64,000 nucleotides of DNA from Flavobacteriales bacterium (GTDB taxonomy: Bacteria > Bacteroidota > Bacteroidia > UBA10329): NCBI GenBank assembly GCA_021739695.1, contig JAIPBM010000003.1, positions 164,439 to 228,438 on the forward strand, written 5' to 3'. Under the pieces are notes generated by a model. It saw nothing but the letters and a program-made list of their open reading frames with translations, did no database searches and was not told the origin of the DNA. Each line of letters begins with the position of its first letter. Position 1 is the first letter of the stretch. Below are positions 8,363-16,130 of the stretch, piece by piece. The position numbers and the translations under genes were made by a program.

Positions 8363-8959
8363 ATGGATTACGATCGATTTCCTGATATACCTGAAGAATT
8401 TTATAACTCAGACACCAGACAACCCTTCACAAACTGTTTGGTTTGCGAATGCAATTTGATGGAAGAAACGCAACCTTACGCCATAGAACGGGCCATCAGG
8501 CACTATCCGGAAATGGAGTTGAAAAGCGTGGTTTTTGAATATGCCATGTGCGCCAAATGCATTGCGCAAATGGAAACCGAACTTTCTTCAGAGACCAAAA
8601 TGGCCATTATGCGCTATTTCAGCGAGAACTTGGATTTCGGCTCGCGTCCGCGATGGCGACCAGCAGAAGATGAGGACGGAGAACCGATTCCGTTCAATGT
8701 GGCAGAATGGATAGACACGTGTTCTGTGAAAGGCGTACCTCGATCGGAATTGTACGAATACACGCTTTGCGCCAGATGCATTGGCGGCAAGATCATTCCA
8801 GAAGTGGTTCCTTACATGATCAGCGGTTTGGCCCAAGATGACCTTATCGAACTTTTCTCGAACAAATCGTTAGGCTTCTTCGATGATTTTACGGACCGAC
8901 ATTTTTCCGGGCCTCCAGAATTGAAAGAACTTTTCAAAGGCAGACCGATATTGGTTTAG
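8363..8959 (+). CDS. Conserved hypothetical protein with paired CxxC-like clusters
   Basis: 198 residues from the ATG at 8363 (MDYDRFPDIPEEFY). Cysteines cluster as CLVCEC near residue 26, CAKC near 60 and CARC near 134, suggesting metal (probably zinc) binding. The rest is acidic and soluble. I do not recognise the family beyond its resemblance to uncharacterised Bacteroidota proteins. It is transcribed divergently from the DUF349 gene with only 64 bp between start codons. Confidence 0.6.
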   Translation: MDYDRFPDIPEEFYNSDTRQPFTNCLVCECNLMEETQPYAIERAIRHYPEMELKSVVFEYAMCAKCIAQMETELSSETKMAIMRYFSENLDFGSRPRWRPAEDEDGEPIPFNVAEWIDTCSVKGVPRSELYEYTLCARCIGGKIIPEVVPYMISGLAQDDLIELFSNKSLGFFDDFTDRHFSGPPELKELFKGRPILV

Positions 8960-9002
8960 ATTTCTGACATATTCATACCTTGATGTTACCAATTGTAACC
9001 TC

Positions 9003-9506
9003 ATGACCAGTATCCGAATTCGCCCGCGCTTTAAGGCCACTTACAACCTCACACCTACCGAAATTGAAGAGCTTGTTCGGAAACATCTCGCAGAAATGGA
9101 CTGCGGCTGTTCTGCAGAAATCATTCCTGGGTTTATTGTTCTTCGAATAAGAATGCAAGACCGGCATTTCTGGTCGCCTCAACTTAGTTTATCGTTTGAA
9201 AAGGATGAGGAAGGCAATGGAACCATCATTCGAGGACATTATGGTCCAAACCCGATGGTTTGGGCCTTTTTCACGTATGGCTATGCTGCCATTGGTATCC
9301 TAAGCGTGTTTTTGGGCATGTATGGTTTTTCTCAGTACTCGCTAAAGCAAGATGCAGGAATCCTTTGGGTTCTACCTGTATTTGCGGCCGCAGCGGCCAT
9401 CTTGTACATCATTGCCCAATTCGGTCAGAAATTAGGGGTTGAACAAACCTTTTGGCTTCACCACTTCTTCGAAGAATCTATTGGACACCGAATTCACTTA
9501 AGTTAA
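9003..9506 (+). CDS. Small membrane protein of unknown function
   Basis: 167 residues. The N-terminal 90 residues look like an alpha/beta soluble domain (RIRPRFKATYNLTPTEIEEL), followed by two hydrophobic segments (MVWAFFTYGYAAIGILSVFL and GILWVLPVFAAAAAILYII), then a cytoplasmic tail ending HHFFEESIGHRIHLS. No recognised motif. It begins at an ATG 44 bp after the preceding gene and shares its direction. Confidence 0.6.
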   Translation: MTSIRIRPRFKATYNLTPTEIEELVRKHLAEMDCGCSAEIIPGFIVLRIRMQDRHFWSPQLSLSFEKDEEGNGTIIRGHYGPNPMVWAFFTYGYAAIGILSVFLGMYGFSQYSLKQDAGILWVLPVFAAAAAILYIIAQFGQKLGVEQTFWLHHFFEESIGHRIHLS

Positions 9507-9599
9507 ATAATGCGCTGAAATCGGTCATAAGGAGATGATTCCGATTTGATTTCGTTCCTTTGATAACAACCCTATATTAACCCTTGCCATCAACCCCTT

Positions 9600-10145
9600 A
9601 TGGCTTCCATTTTCTCTCACGCAATAGCAGCCACTGCGCTGGGAACGGTTCGATTTCCAAAAAAGGAGGTCTACAAGTATTTTGCTTTAGGGATTTTCTG
9701 TGCCACATTCCCCGATTTTGATGTGATCATGTTCAAATTGGGGATTCCGTATGATCACCCATTTGGACATCGGGGCTTTTTCCATTCGCTGCTTTTCGCC
9801 TACCTGCAAGGCCTGTTCATCGTTCGTGTGTTCTATTCGAATTTGGCTTTTGCAACCAAGGCTAGCATGACCATCGGTTTCTACTTCTTCTGCTGTGGTG
9901 TTTCTCATAGCTTATTGGATGCCATGACCAACGGAGGAAAAGGAGTTGCCTTCTTTGCTCCTTTCGACAATACGCGGTATTTCCTACCGTGGCGTCCGAT
10001 TGAGGTTTCGCCTGTGGATGTGGAATCGTTCTTTGGAGAATGGGGCATGCGCGTGTTGCACAGCGAACTGTATTACGTAATGATTCCTTCGTTTCTGTTG
10101 ATGGCTGGAATGTTTGCCATTCAGAAGTTCAGCTCCAAGAAATAG
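9600..10145 (+). CDS. Membrane-bound metal-dependent hydrolase family protein (DUF457/YdjM-like)
   Basis: 181 residues with four to five membrane segments. The family's metal-ligand pattern is visible: H7 and DFDV at the N-terminal part, HRGFFHSLLFAY in the middle, HSLLDAMTNGG after the third segment, and a late PFDNTRYFLPWRPIEVSP. The family is annotated as LexA-regulated, membrane-bound, metal-dependent hydrolases by homology, but substrates are mostly unknown. The start ATG at 9600 is the only reasonable one. Confidence 0.8.
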   Translation: MASIFSHAIAATALGTVRFPKKEVYKYFALGIFCATFPDFDVIMFKLGIPYDHPFGHRGFFHSLLFAYLQGLFIVRVFYSNLAFATKASMTIGFYFFCCGVSHSLLDAMTNGGKGVAFFAPFDNTRYFLPWRPIEVSPVDVESFFGEWGMRVLHSELYYVMIPSFLLMAGMFAIQKFSSKK

Positions 10146-10155
10146 TCTTTAATTG

Positions 10156-10797
10156 CTATTGAGTTAGGAGTTGAATCTTGTTTCTGCCCAATTTCACCAA
10201 GCCTTTGTGCTCCATTTGCTTTAGGATGCGGGAAATGACTTCGCGCGATGAGTTCAGATCGACCGCTATTTCCATGTGAGACATTGGAATTTCTTCCGCG
10301 TTCAGCGCGTTGGCCTTTTCCTGAAGGTATTTGAGCAAGCGCTCATCCATCCGAAGAAACGCGATGCTGTCCAAGGCTTCAAGCAATTCTTCAAAGCGCA
10401 TGCGATAGGTGTTCATCACAAAACTTCTCCAATCTCGAAATTTCATCCACTCATCCATATACTCCACCGGAACAACCAACATGGTCACTTTCTCTTGAGC
10501 AACGGCCCTGATCTCGCTTCGCTTATACGCCATGCAGCAGGTAAGCGACATGGCGCAGGTTTCTCCCGATTGCAAGTAATACAGCAACAACTCACGACCT
10601 TCCTCATCTTCGCGCATCACTTTCACCGACCCTGAAATGATCATGGGAATGGTTTGGATGTTGGCGCCAATATCCATCAGCAGATCACCTTCTTCCACCT
10701 CTTTATAAGTGGCGTGTTCCTTTATGGCGTTTACAAGATCCGTATCCAAAATGGATGGGAAGTGATTTTCGAGGATGGTTTCGATACTTTGGTTCAT
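10156..10797 (-). CDS. Crp/Fnr-family transcriptional regulator
   Basis: 213 residues. An N-terminal cyclic-nucleotide-binding-type barrel (DLLMDIGANIQTIPMIISGSVKV and ELLLYYLQSGETCAMSL) precedes a long dimerisation helix and a C-terminal winged HTH (EIAVDLNSSREVISRILKQM). The N-terminal cysteine set that would hold an FNR Fe-S cluster is absent; only a CC pair is present in the barrel. The effector is unknown. It is divergent from slyD across 57 bp, so it could control that promoter, but no half-sites are clear. Confidence 0.85.
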   Translation of the reverse strand: MNQSIETILENHFPSILDTDLVNAIKEHATYKEVEEGDLLMDIGANIQTIPMIISGSVKVMREDEEGRELLLYYLQSGETCAMSLTCCMAYKRSEIRAVAQEKVTMLVVPVEYMDEWMKFRDWRSFVMNTYRMRFEELLEALDSIAFLRMDERLLKYLQEKANALNAEEIPMSHMEIAVDLNSSREVISRILKQMEHKGLVKLGRNKIQLLTQ

Positions 10798-10806
10798 GGG
10801 TTCAAA

Positions 10807-10838
10807 TTGGGTGCTCTGAAGTGCTTTTCCTAAGTTTG
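10807..10838 (+). promoter_or_regulatory. Bacteroidota-type promoter for slyD
   Basis: TTG at 10807-10809, a 21-bp spacer and TAAGTTTG at 10831-10838 match the TTG/TAnnTTTG consensus. The start codon at 10855 is 16 bp downstream, giving a leader of about 10 nt. Confidence 0.5.
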
Positions 10839-10854
10839 CGGCAAATTAACGTAT

Positions 10855-11346
10855 ATGACGATCACAAAGGACAAAGTGGTGTTAATTCACTACACATTAA
10901 AAGACAACACTGGAGAAACAATTGATTCTTCGGAAGGTAAGGAACCATTGGCTTACATTCAAGGAATTGGCAATCTCATTGTTGGTTTAGAGGAAGAATT
11001 GGAAGGAAAAGCTGCTGGAGATAAGGTGAAGGCAACCGTTGCACCCGAAAAAGGCTACGGACTTCGTCACGAAGAAAATGTACATATCGTTCCGCTTTCT
11101 GGATTTCAGGCCGATGGCGATGAACAACTAGAGGTTGGCATGCAGGTTCGTGTTGAAACCAACGAAGGAATCAGCATGGCCGATGTGGTGAAAATTGAAG
11201 GCGATGAGGTAACACTCGACCTCAATCATCCATTGGCTGGAGAAACACTTCATTTTGATGTGGAGATCATTGATGTGCGCGATGCGACCAAACAAGAATT
11301 GGAGCACGGGCATGCACACGGCCCAGGTGGACATCACCATCATTGA
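10855..11346 (+). CDS. slyD: SlyD-type FKBP peptidyl-prolyl cis-trans isomerase
   Basis: 163 residues with FKBP motifs (LIHYTLKDNTGETIDSS, ...GLEEELEGKAAGDK, ...DLNHPLAGETLHF) and an inserted-in-flap domain, as in SlyD. It catalyses proline isomerisation and acts as a chaperone. The tail HGHAHGPGGHHHH is a short metal-binding histidine run like that of E. coli SlyD, which delivers nickel; nickel binding here is inferred. A strong terminator follows at 11368. Confidence 0.93.
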   Translation: MTITKDKVVLIHYTLKDNTGETIDSSEGKEPLAYIQGIGNLIVGLEEELEGKAAGDKVKATVAPEKGYGLRHEENVHIVPLSGFQADGDEQLEVGMQVRVETNEGISMADVVKIEGDEVTLDLNHPLAGETLHFDVEIIDVRDATKQELEHGHAHGPGGHHHH

Positions 11347-11367
11347 TCAAAAATATCTTTGAATCTG

Positions 11368-11404
11368 AAAGGCATCCCGATAAATGGGATGCCTTTCTTT
11401 TTTC
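11368..11404 (+). terminator. Rho-independent terminator after slyD
   Basis: An 11-bp perfect stem, AAAGGCATCCC/GGGATGCCTTT, with a 7-nt loop, followed by CTTTTTT. It lies 22 bp after the slyD stop. Confidence 0.85.
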
Positions 11405-11457
11405 ATTCTGTTTCCAGTCAGTTTAGATTTCCTCCAATTTGTTAACATTGGAGAGAT

Positions 11458-13161
11458 ATGCCAGAAACATTTGACGTTTGGAAATTACTTGCAGGCCTGG
11501 GCATCTTCATGTTTGGCATGTTCCTCATGGAGGAATCGGTCAAGAATTTGGCCGGCCGTTCATTCAAGACATTCATCCGTAATTACACCACCGGAAGGAT
11601 AAAGTCTGTCCTTTCGGGTGCTTTTGTAACGGCCATTCTGCAAAGCTCTTCGGCTGTTTCCCTCATGGTACTTGCGTTTGTTGGCGCTGGCATCATGGCC
11701 ATGGAAAACGCCATCGGTGTCATTCTCGGTTCAAACATCGGAACCACAGCAACTGCTTGGCTTGTGGCCTTTTTCGGTTTCAAGGTGAACATTGAAGATT
11801 ATTCGCTGCCGTTGATTGGCATCGGAGGATTGGGACTCATCTTCCTCGGACGTTCGGTTCGTTATTCCAACATCAGCAAGCTCTTGGTAGGATTCGGCTT
11901 CCTTTTCATGGGGCTCGATTACATGAAAACGAGTGTCGAGCAACTCACACAGACTTTCGATATCACTTCCCTACCCGATTACGGCATACTTCCTTATGCA
12001 CTTGCCGGTCTGGTTCTCACTGCCGTGATGCAAAGTAGTTCCGCCACCATCGCCATCGTTCTGACGGCACTGAATGCCAAAGTGATTGCCTTTAACGCTG
12101 CTGCCGCCATGGTTGTTGGGGCCAATGTCGGAACTACGGTAACCGTCATTCTGGGAACCATCGGTGCTTCGCAGATCAAGAAGCGCGTGGCCTTGAGTCA
12201 TTTCTCCTTCAACTTCATCTCGGCAGTTATTGGCCTTTTGCTGCTTCCTGCCATGGTCTGGCTCATCAGTCTCTTACTCGGACCGAAAAACAACGATGCG
12301 GTGATGGGAATTGCGTTGTATCACACGCTTTTCAATGTGCTTGGCGTACTGTTCTTTATGCCTTTCATCGGACTGTTTTCCAAACTGCTTATCAAGGTGT
12401 TTCCCGATAAAGTGGCAATTAGCACCAAGTACATTCAGAACGTGACGGCTGAAGTGAGCGATGCAGCCATCGAAGGACTTCACAAAGAAGTGCTGTACTT
12501 CATTTCCAACGCGCTGAAATACAATCTACATGCCCTAAGGATTGATTCCAGTCTCGTATTTGAGGATGAAAACGTGCATGTGTCAAAGCGGATCAAACAT
12601 TCGCAGGAAGATGATTATGATGGATTGAAACTTCTGCAATCGGAGATATTCTCCTTTGCCTCTACCATTCTAATGGCAGAATTGAGCAAGGACGAATCGA
12701 AATTGGTAAACAGCCAATTACACGCGGCCCGAATGGCACTTCATTCGACCAAATCGATCAAAGATGTGATTCACAACTTCGATGAATTTGAATCATCCGA
12801 TAATGCCGTGCTGAATGAGGAAAATGCGCTTTTTAGAAAGCGAATGATCGAACTTTATTTGAAGTTGGTTTCGGTGATGGAAGCAACCGACCACTCGGAC
12901 ATTGGAGGAAAACTCGGCAAGATCCTGAAACACCTGAAAAAGGAGGACGAAAAATTCGTGAGCGTAATAACCACGGCTACCGCACAGGGTAAGATCAAGA
13001 ACCTCGACATCACGAATATGTTAATGGTGAACAGGGCCTTTGTTCAATCATCTCGACAAGTGGTGCTTGCACTAAAAGAGATCTTGCTATCAGAATCGGA
13101 ACTGGCTCTCTTTGAGTCCATGACTGAAAATGACGTGGATGAAGCGGGTGATTTAGATTGA
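11458..13161 (+). CDS. Na+/phosphate cotransporter (NptA/YjbB type) with C-terminal PhoU-like domain
   Basis: 567 residues. Residues 1-330 form the polytopic transporter with two inverted QSSSA repeats (62-66 and about 190) and their GSNIGTT/GANVGTT partners, the substrate-site signature of the family. Residues of about 340-560 are helical and PhoU-like. The protein imports or exports phosphate with sodium across the inner membrane. The ATG at 11458 gives the canonical start. A bidirectional terminator follows. No adjacent pho regulator is seen. Confidence 0.9.
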   Translation: MPETFDVWKLLAGLGIFMFGMFLMEESVKNLAGRSFKTFIRNYTTGRIKSVLSGAFVTAILQSSSAVSLMVLAFVGAGIMAMENAIGVILGSNIGTTATAWLVAFFGFKVNIEDYSLPLIGIGGLGLIFLGRSVRYSNISKLLVGFGFLFMGLDYMKTSVEQLTQTFDITSLPDYGILPYALAGLVLTAVMQSSSATIAIVLTALNAKVIAFNAAAAMVVGANVGTTVTVILGTIGASQIKKRVALSHFSFNFISAVIGLLLLPAMVWLISLLLGPKNNDAVMGIALYHTLFNVLGVLFFMPFIGLFSKLLIKVFPDKVAISTKYIQNVTAEVSDAAIEGLHKEVLYFISNALKYNLHALRIDSSLVFEDENVHVSKRIKHSQEDDYDGLKLLQSEIFSFASTILMAELSKDESKLVNSQLHAARMALHSTKSIKDVIHNFDEFESSDNAVLNEENALFRKRMIELYLKLVSVMEATDHSDIGGKLGKILKHLKKEDEKFVSVITTATAQGKIKNLDITNMLMVNRAFVQSSRQVVLALKEILLSESELALFESMTENDVDEAGDLD

Positions 13162-13170
13162 AACGAATTA

Positions 13171-13200
13171 AAAAGGGCAGTGAAAATTCACTGCCCTTTT
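13171..13200. terminator. Bidirectional terminator between converging genes
   Basis: A 14-bp perfect stem AAAAGGGCAGTGAA/TTCACTGCCCTTTT with a 2-nt centre, with A and T runs on both flanks. It separates the + strand Na/Pi gene from the - strand oxidoreductase gene and can stop transcription from either side. Confidence 0.85.
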
Positions 13201-13221
13201 CGTTTCCAATTTTGTGAGCGT

Positions 13222-14304
13222 TTACGCTTCAATCAACGCATAATCGGTATAACCTTTCTCTCCCGGTGTATAGAACGTAGAAAAATCAGGTGCGGTCAAT
13301 TCGATGCCTTCTTTCATTTTGGTGACCAGATCAGGATTGCCAATGAATGGACGACCGAATGCCGCCAATTCGCCATTTCCAGCCTGAAGCGCTGCTTCGG
13401 CAGCATCTTTATCCAAACCACCGCTGACAATGATCGTTCCTGCAAAACCACTGGCAATTGCCGCTTTCACATCATCTCCCACTTGCGGAGCACCCATAGA
13501 AGAATGATCTACGATATGAACGTAAACGATACCAGTCTTCTTCAATTGAGCAGCCAATTGCGCGTACTGTTCCTTCACTTCCGGAAATGGTGCTAATCCG
13601 TTGAATGCTCCGTTTGGGGAAAGACGGATACCAACTCTATCACCACCAATGGCGGTCACAACACGTTTAGCCACTTCCACCGCAAATCGGTTACGGTTTT
13701 CAATTGAACCACCCCATTCGTCTGTTCTTAGGTTAGTAGTTGGATGAAGGAATTGCTCAATCAAGTATCCATTGGCTGCATGCAATTCAACTCCATCAAA
13801 ACCTGCGGCAATCGCATTCTTTGAAGCTGTGACGTATTCTTCAATAGCGGCTTCAATATCTGCCGCAGTCATCGCTTCAGGCTCAGGAAAATCCTGCATT
13901 CCGTTGGCATCCGTGTACATCTGCTCTTCCAGTCGTACGGCTGAAGGTGCCACAACCCTTGCTCCTTCCGGCATGTTATCTGGATGCGAAACACGTCCTG
14001 TGTGCATCAATTGCATGAAGATCTTTCCGCCTTTGGCGTGAACCGTATCTGCAACAAGTTTCCAACATTCCGTTTGTGCTGCGCTAAATGCACCTGGAAT
14101 ACGAGCATAGCCCAATCCGTTGGCAGATGGTGCTACTCCTTCGGTGATGATCAATCCTGCTTCGGCACGCTGACCGTAATATTCGGCCATCAATTCGTTT
14201 GGGATGTTTCCGATGGCGCGGCTACGGGTCATTGGTGCCATTACCACACGGTTATTCAAAGTGATCGGTCCCAACTTAAATTGGGTAAAAAGTTTTTCAG
14301 ACAT
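13222..14304 (-). CDS. Old Yellow Enzyme family FMN oxidoreductase (alkene reductase, NemA-like)
   Basis: 360 residues folding as a TIM barrel that binds FMN. It carries the N-terminal LFTQFKLGPITLNNRVVMAP, the active-site His/Asn pair in ELHAANGYLIEQFLHP, and the phosphate-binding C-terminal part (FAGTIIVSGG, AAFGRPFIGNPDLV). NADPH-dependent reduction of activated alkenes or nitro compounds is the family activity; the natural substrate is unknown. MSEKLFTQF at 14304 is preferred over an in-frame ATG at 14331, which lies inside the operator palindrome region. A perfect 24-bp palindrome sits directly upstream. Confidence 0.9.
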   Translation of the reverse strand: MSEKLFTQFKLGPITLNNRVVMAPMTRSRAIGNIPNELMAEYYGQRAEAGLIITEGVAPSANGLGYARIPGAFSAAQTECWKLVADTVHAKGGKIFMQLMHTGRVSHPDNMPEGARVVAPSAVRLEEQMYTDANGMQDFPEPEAMTAADIEAAIEEYVTASKNAIAAGFDGVELHAANGYLIEQFLHPTTNLRTDEWGGSIENRNRFAVEVAKRVVTAIGGDRVGIRLSPNGAFNGLAPFPEVKEQYAQLAAQLKKTGIVYVHIVDHSSMGAPQVGDDVKAAIASGFAGTIIVSGGLDKDAAEAALQAGNGELAAFGRPFIGNPDLVTKMKEGIELTAPDFSTFYTPGEKGYTDYALIEA

Positions 14305-14324
14305 AATTTTTAGGGTTAATGAGT

Positions 14325-14348
14325 ATTTCAATGTTCAAACATTGAAAT
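14325..14348. promoter_or_regulatory. Operator-like perfect palindrome upstream of the OYE gene
   Basis: ATTTCAATGTT, two central bases CA, then the exact inverse AACATTGAAAT, 20 bp before the OYE start codon. A second perfect 14-bp palindrome, CATTTCATGAAATG, lies at 14375-14388. Palindromes of this kind bind dimeric repressors such as HxlR, MarR or TetR types, which often govern OYE genes. No regulator gene adjoins it here. Confidence 0.6.
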
Positions 14349-14486
14349 TAATGGAATGTTTCACTCCTTCTCAACATTTCATGAAATGACAGCTTCTTGA
14401 CAGCAATGAAACTATCTATCACAGTATTCACAACCTTTGGACGAAACGCATACATTTGAAATGCCTTAACACAAACACCACACGTT

Positions 14487-15617
14487 TTGAAAATAGGAGT
14501 ACCAAAAGAAACACAAGCGCGCGAAACCAGAGTGGCCATTACCCCTACCATCGCGAAACAACTGAAAGCCAAAGGATTTGAGATCATCGTAGAGAGCGGA
14601 GCGGGCGAAAGTTCCTTCTTCTCGGATGGGGATTATACACAGGCCGGGGCAGTTATCGGTGCCAAGGCCAATGCCTTTGAATGCGATATCGTAGCTAAGA
14701 TCAATCCACCGACAGTGGAGGAAGCGCAAAAACTGAAAGCGGGATCAACCCTGATCTCATTGCTGTTTGCAGCTACCAACCCAGAAGTGGTGAAAGCATT
14801 GGCCGAAGCGGGCGTGAATGCTTTCTCAATGGATGCCATTCCGCGCACATCACTGGCACAAAGCATGGACGTTCTGAGTTCACAGGCCAACTTGGCGGGC
14901 TACAAAGCGGTGTTGCTTGGCGGTGCTGAAATGGGTAAGATATTCCCGATGTTGATGACCTCCGCTGGAACCATCAAACCTTCTACCGTTGTCATTTTTG
15001 GAGCTGGCGTAGCAGGATTGCAAGCTATTGCCACGGCAAAAAGGCTTGGAGCAAACGTCTGGGTTTCGGATATCCGTCCAGAGACGAAAGAACAGGTGCA
15101 ATCGCTTGGTGGAAAGTTCATTGAAGTGGAAGGAGACGAGAGCGTGGACATGAAAGGCGGTTACGTGACCAACGTTTCGCCAGAGTTCTTGAAGAAGCAA
15201 CAAGAAGTTGTAACGGCAAAAGTTGCCGAAGCCGATCTGGTCATCACCACCGCTCTTATCCCAGGTAGAAAAGCGCCTCTGTTGATAACCGATGAGATGC
15301 TTGCCAAGATGAAACCGGGAGCCGTTATCGTTGATATGGCCGTATCGCAAGGCGGAAACGTCAGCGCCAGTAAACTGAACGAAACGGTTCGGGTTGGTGG
15401 CGTCACCATCCTTGGAGAAGGAAACCTCCCTGCTACGCTGCCGATGAATGCCAGCGAGCTCTTCGCCAAGAACGTTTCGAACTTCCTGCTTCATCTTACC
15501 ACGGAAAATCAGTTCAATTGGAACATGGAAGACGAGATCACCGCTGGTTCGCTCATTATCCGCGATGGCAAACTGGTGCACCTTTCTGTGTTGCCGAAAG
15601 AAACAGCTAGCGCTTAA
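14487..15617 (+). CDS. pntAA: NAD(P) transhydrogenase subunit alpha, part 1
   Basis: 376 residues forming the soluble NAD(H)-binding dI component. Motifs include MKIGVPKETQARETRVAITP, SQANLAGYKAV and the Rossmann segment VVIFGAGVAGLQAIATAKRL (about residues 168-187), plus ...LIPGRKAPLLIT. With PntAB and PntB it transfers hydride between NADH and NADP+ coupled to proton flow. The start is TTG at 14487, since this gives the exact family N-terminus and no ATG is near. A TACATTTG element at 14451-14458 may be its -7 box. A 189-bp gap with a hairpin repeat separates it from pntAB. Confidence 0.93.
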   Translation: MKIGVPKETQARETRVAITPTIAKQLKAKGFEIIVESGAGESSFFSDGDYTQAGAVIGAKANAFECDIVAKINPPTVEEAQKLKAGSTLISLLFAATNPEVVKALAEAGVNAFSMDAIPRTSLAQSMDVLSSQANLAGYKAVLLGGAEMGKIFPMLMTSAGTIKPSTVVIFGAGVAGLQAIATAKRLGANVWVSDIRPETKEQVQSLGGKFIEVEGDESVDMKGGYVTNVSPEFLKKQQEVVTAKVAEADLVITTALIPGRKAPLLITDEMLAKMKPGAVIVDMAVSQGGNVSASKLNETVRVGGVTILGEGNLPATLPMNASELFAKNVSNFLLHLTTENQFNWNMEDEITAGSLIIRDGKLVHLSVLPKETASA

Positions 15618-15635
15618 TGTTTATTATCCATAAAT

Positions 15636-15750
15636 CCCCCGTCACAAAACGTTCCGCAAGCTCCACTTTTGTGCCACCCCCTTTTGAAGGGGGACTGAGC
15701 TCCGTCCTCCTTTGTAAAGGAGGTGCCGAGGAACGAGGCGGAGGATTTTT
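15636..15750. repeat. Hairpin-rich intergenic repeat inside the pnt operon
   Basis: Two adjacent hairpins, CCCCCTTTTGAAGGGGG at 15677-15693 and CCTCCTTTGTAAAGGAGG at 15706-15723, followed by GGAACGAGGCGGAGGATT. This looks like the short GC-rich palindromic repeats scattered in many Bacteroidota genomes. It lies between pntAA and pntAB, and could attenuate transcription or stabilise the mRNA end. Only one copy is present in the window. Confidence 0.55.
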
Positions 15751-15806
15751 TTCAATCACTCATCAACAATAACTAACTCCTAATACCTAACAGCTAAAAC
15801 CCAACC

Positions 15807-16127
15807 ATGGAACCAATCTTAGCATTTGCCTACGAGCACATGGACATGATCTACATCGTCATCCTGTCCATCATTCTCGGAATTGAAGTCATTGAAAGCG
15901 TACCCACCGTACTGCACACGCCTCTGATGAGCGGTGCCAACGCCATCCACGGGGTTGTTGTGGTGGGCGCCATCATTGTGATGGGAACCGCATCGCCCGA
16001 CAACTACGTAGCGCTCATTCTCGGTTTTCTGGCCGTCATTCTCGGCACGGTGAACGTGGTGGGAGGATTTGTGGTCACCGACCGCATGTTAGAGATGTTC
16101 AAGAAGAAACCAGCTAAAAAAGACTAA
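15807..16127 (+). CDS. pntAB: NAD(P) transhydrogenase subunit alpha, part 2
   Basis: 106 residues with three membrane segments (IYIVILSIILGIEVI, AIHGVVVVGAIIVMG, VALILGFLAVILGTVNVVGG), matching the membrane tail of the alpha subunit that is a separate gene in the three-subunit enzymes. It forms part of the proton channel in the inner membrane. It ends 3 bp before pntB, so the two are translated together. Confidence 0.92.
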   Translation: MEPILAFAYEHMDMIYIVILSIILGIEVIESVPTVLHTPLMSGANAIHGVVVVGAIIVMGTASPDNYVALILGFLAVILGTVNVVGGFVVTDRMLEMFKKKPAKKD

Positions 16128-16130
16128 GCA

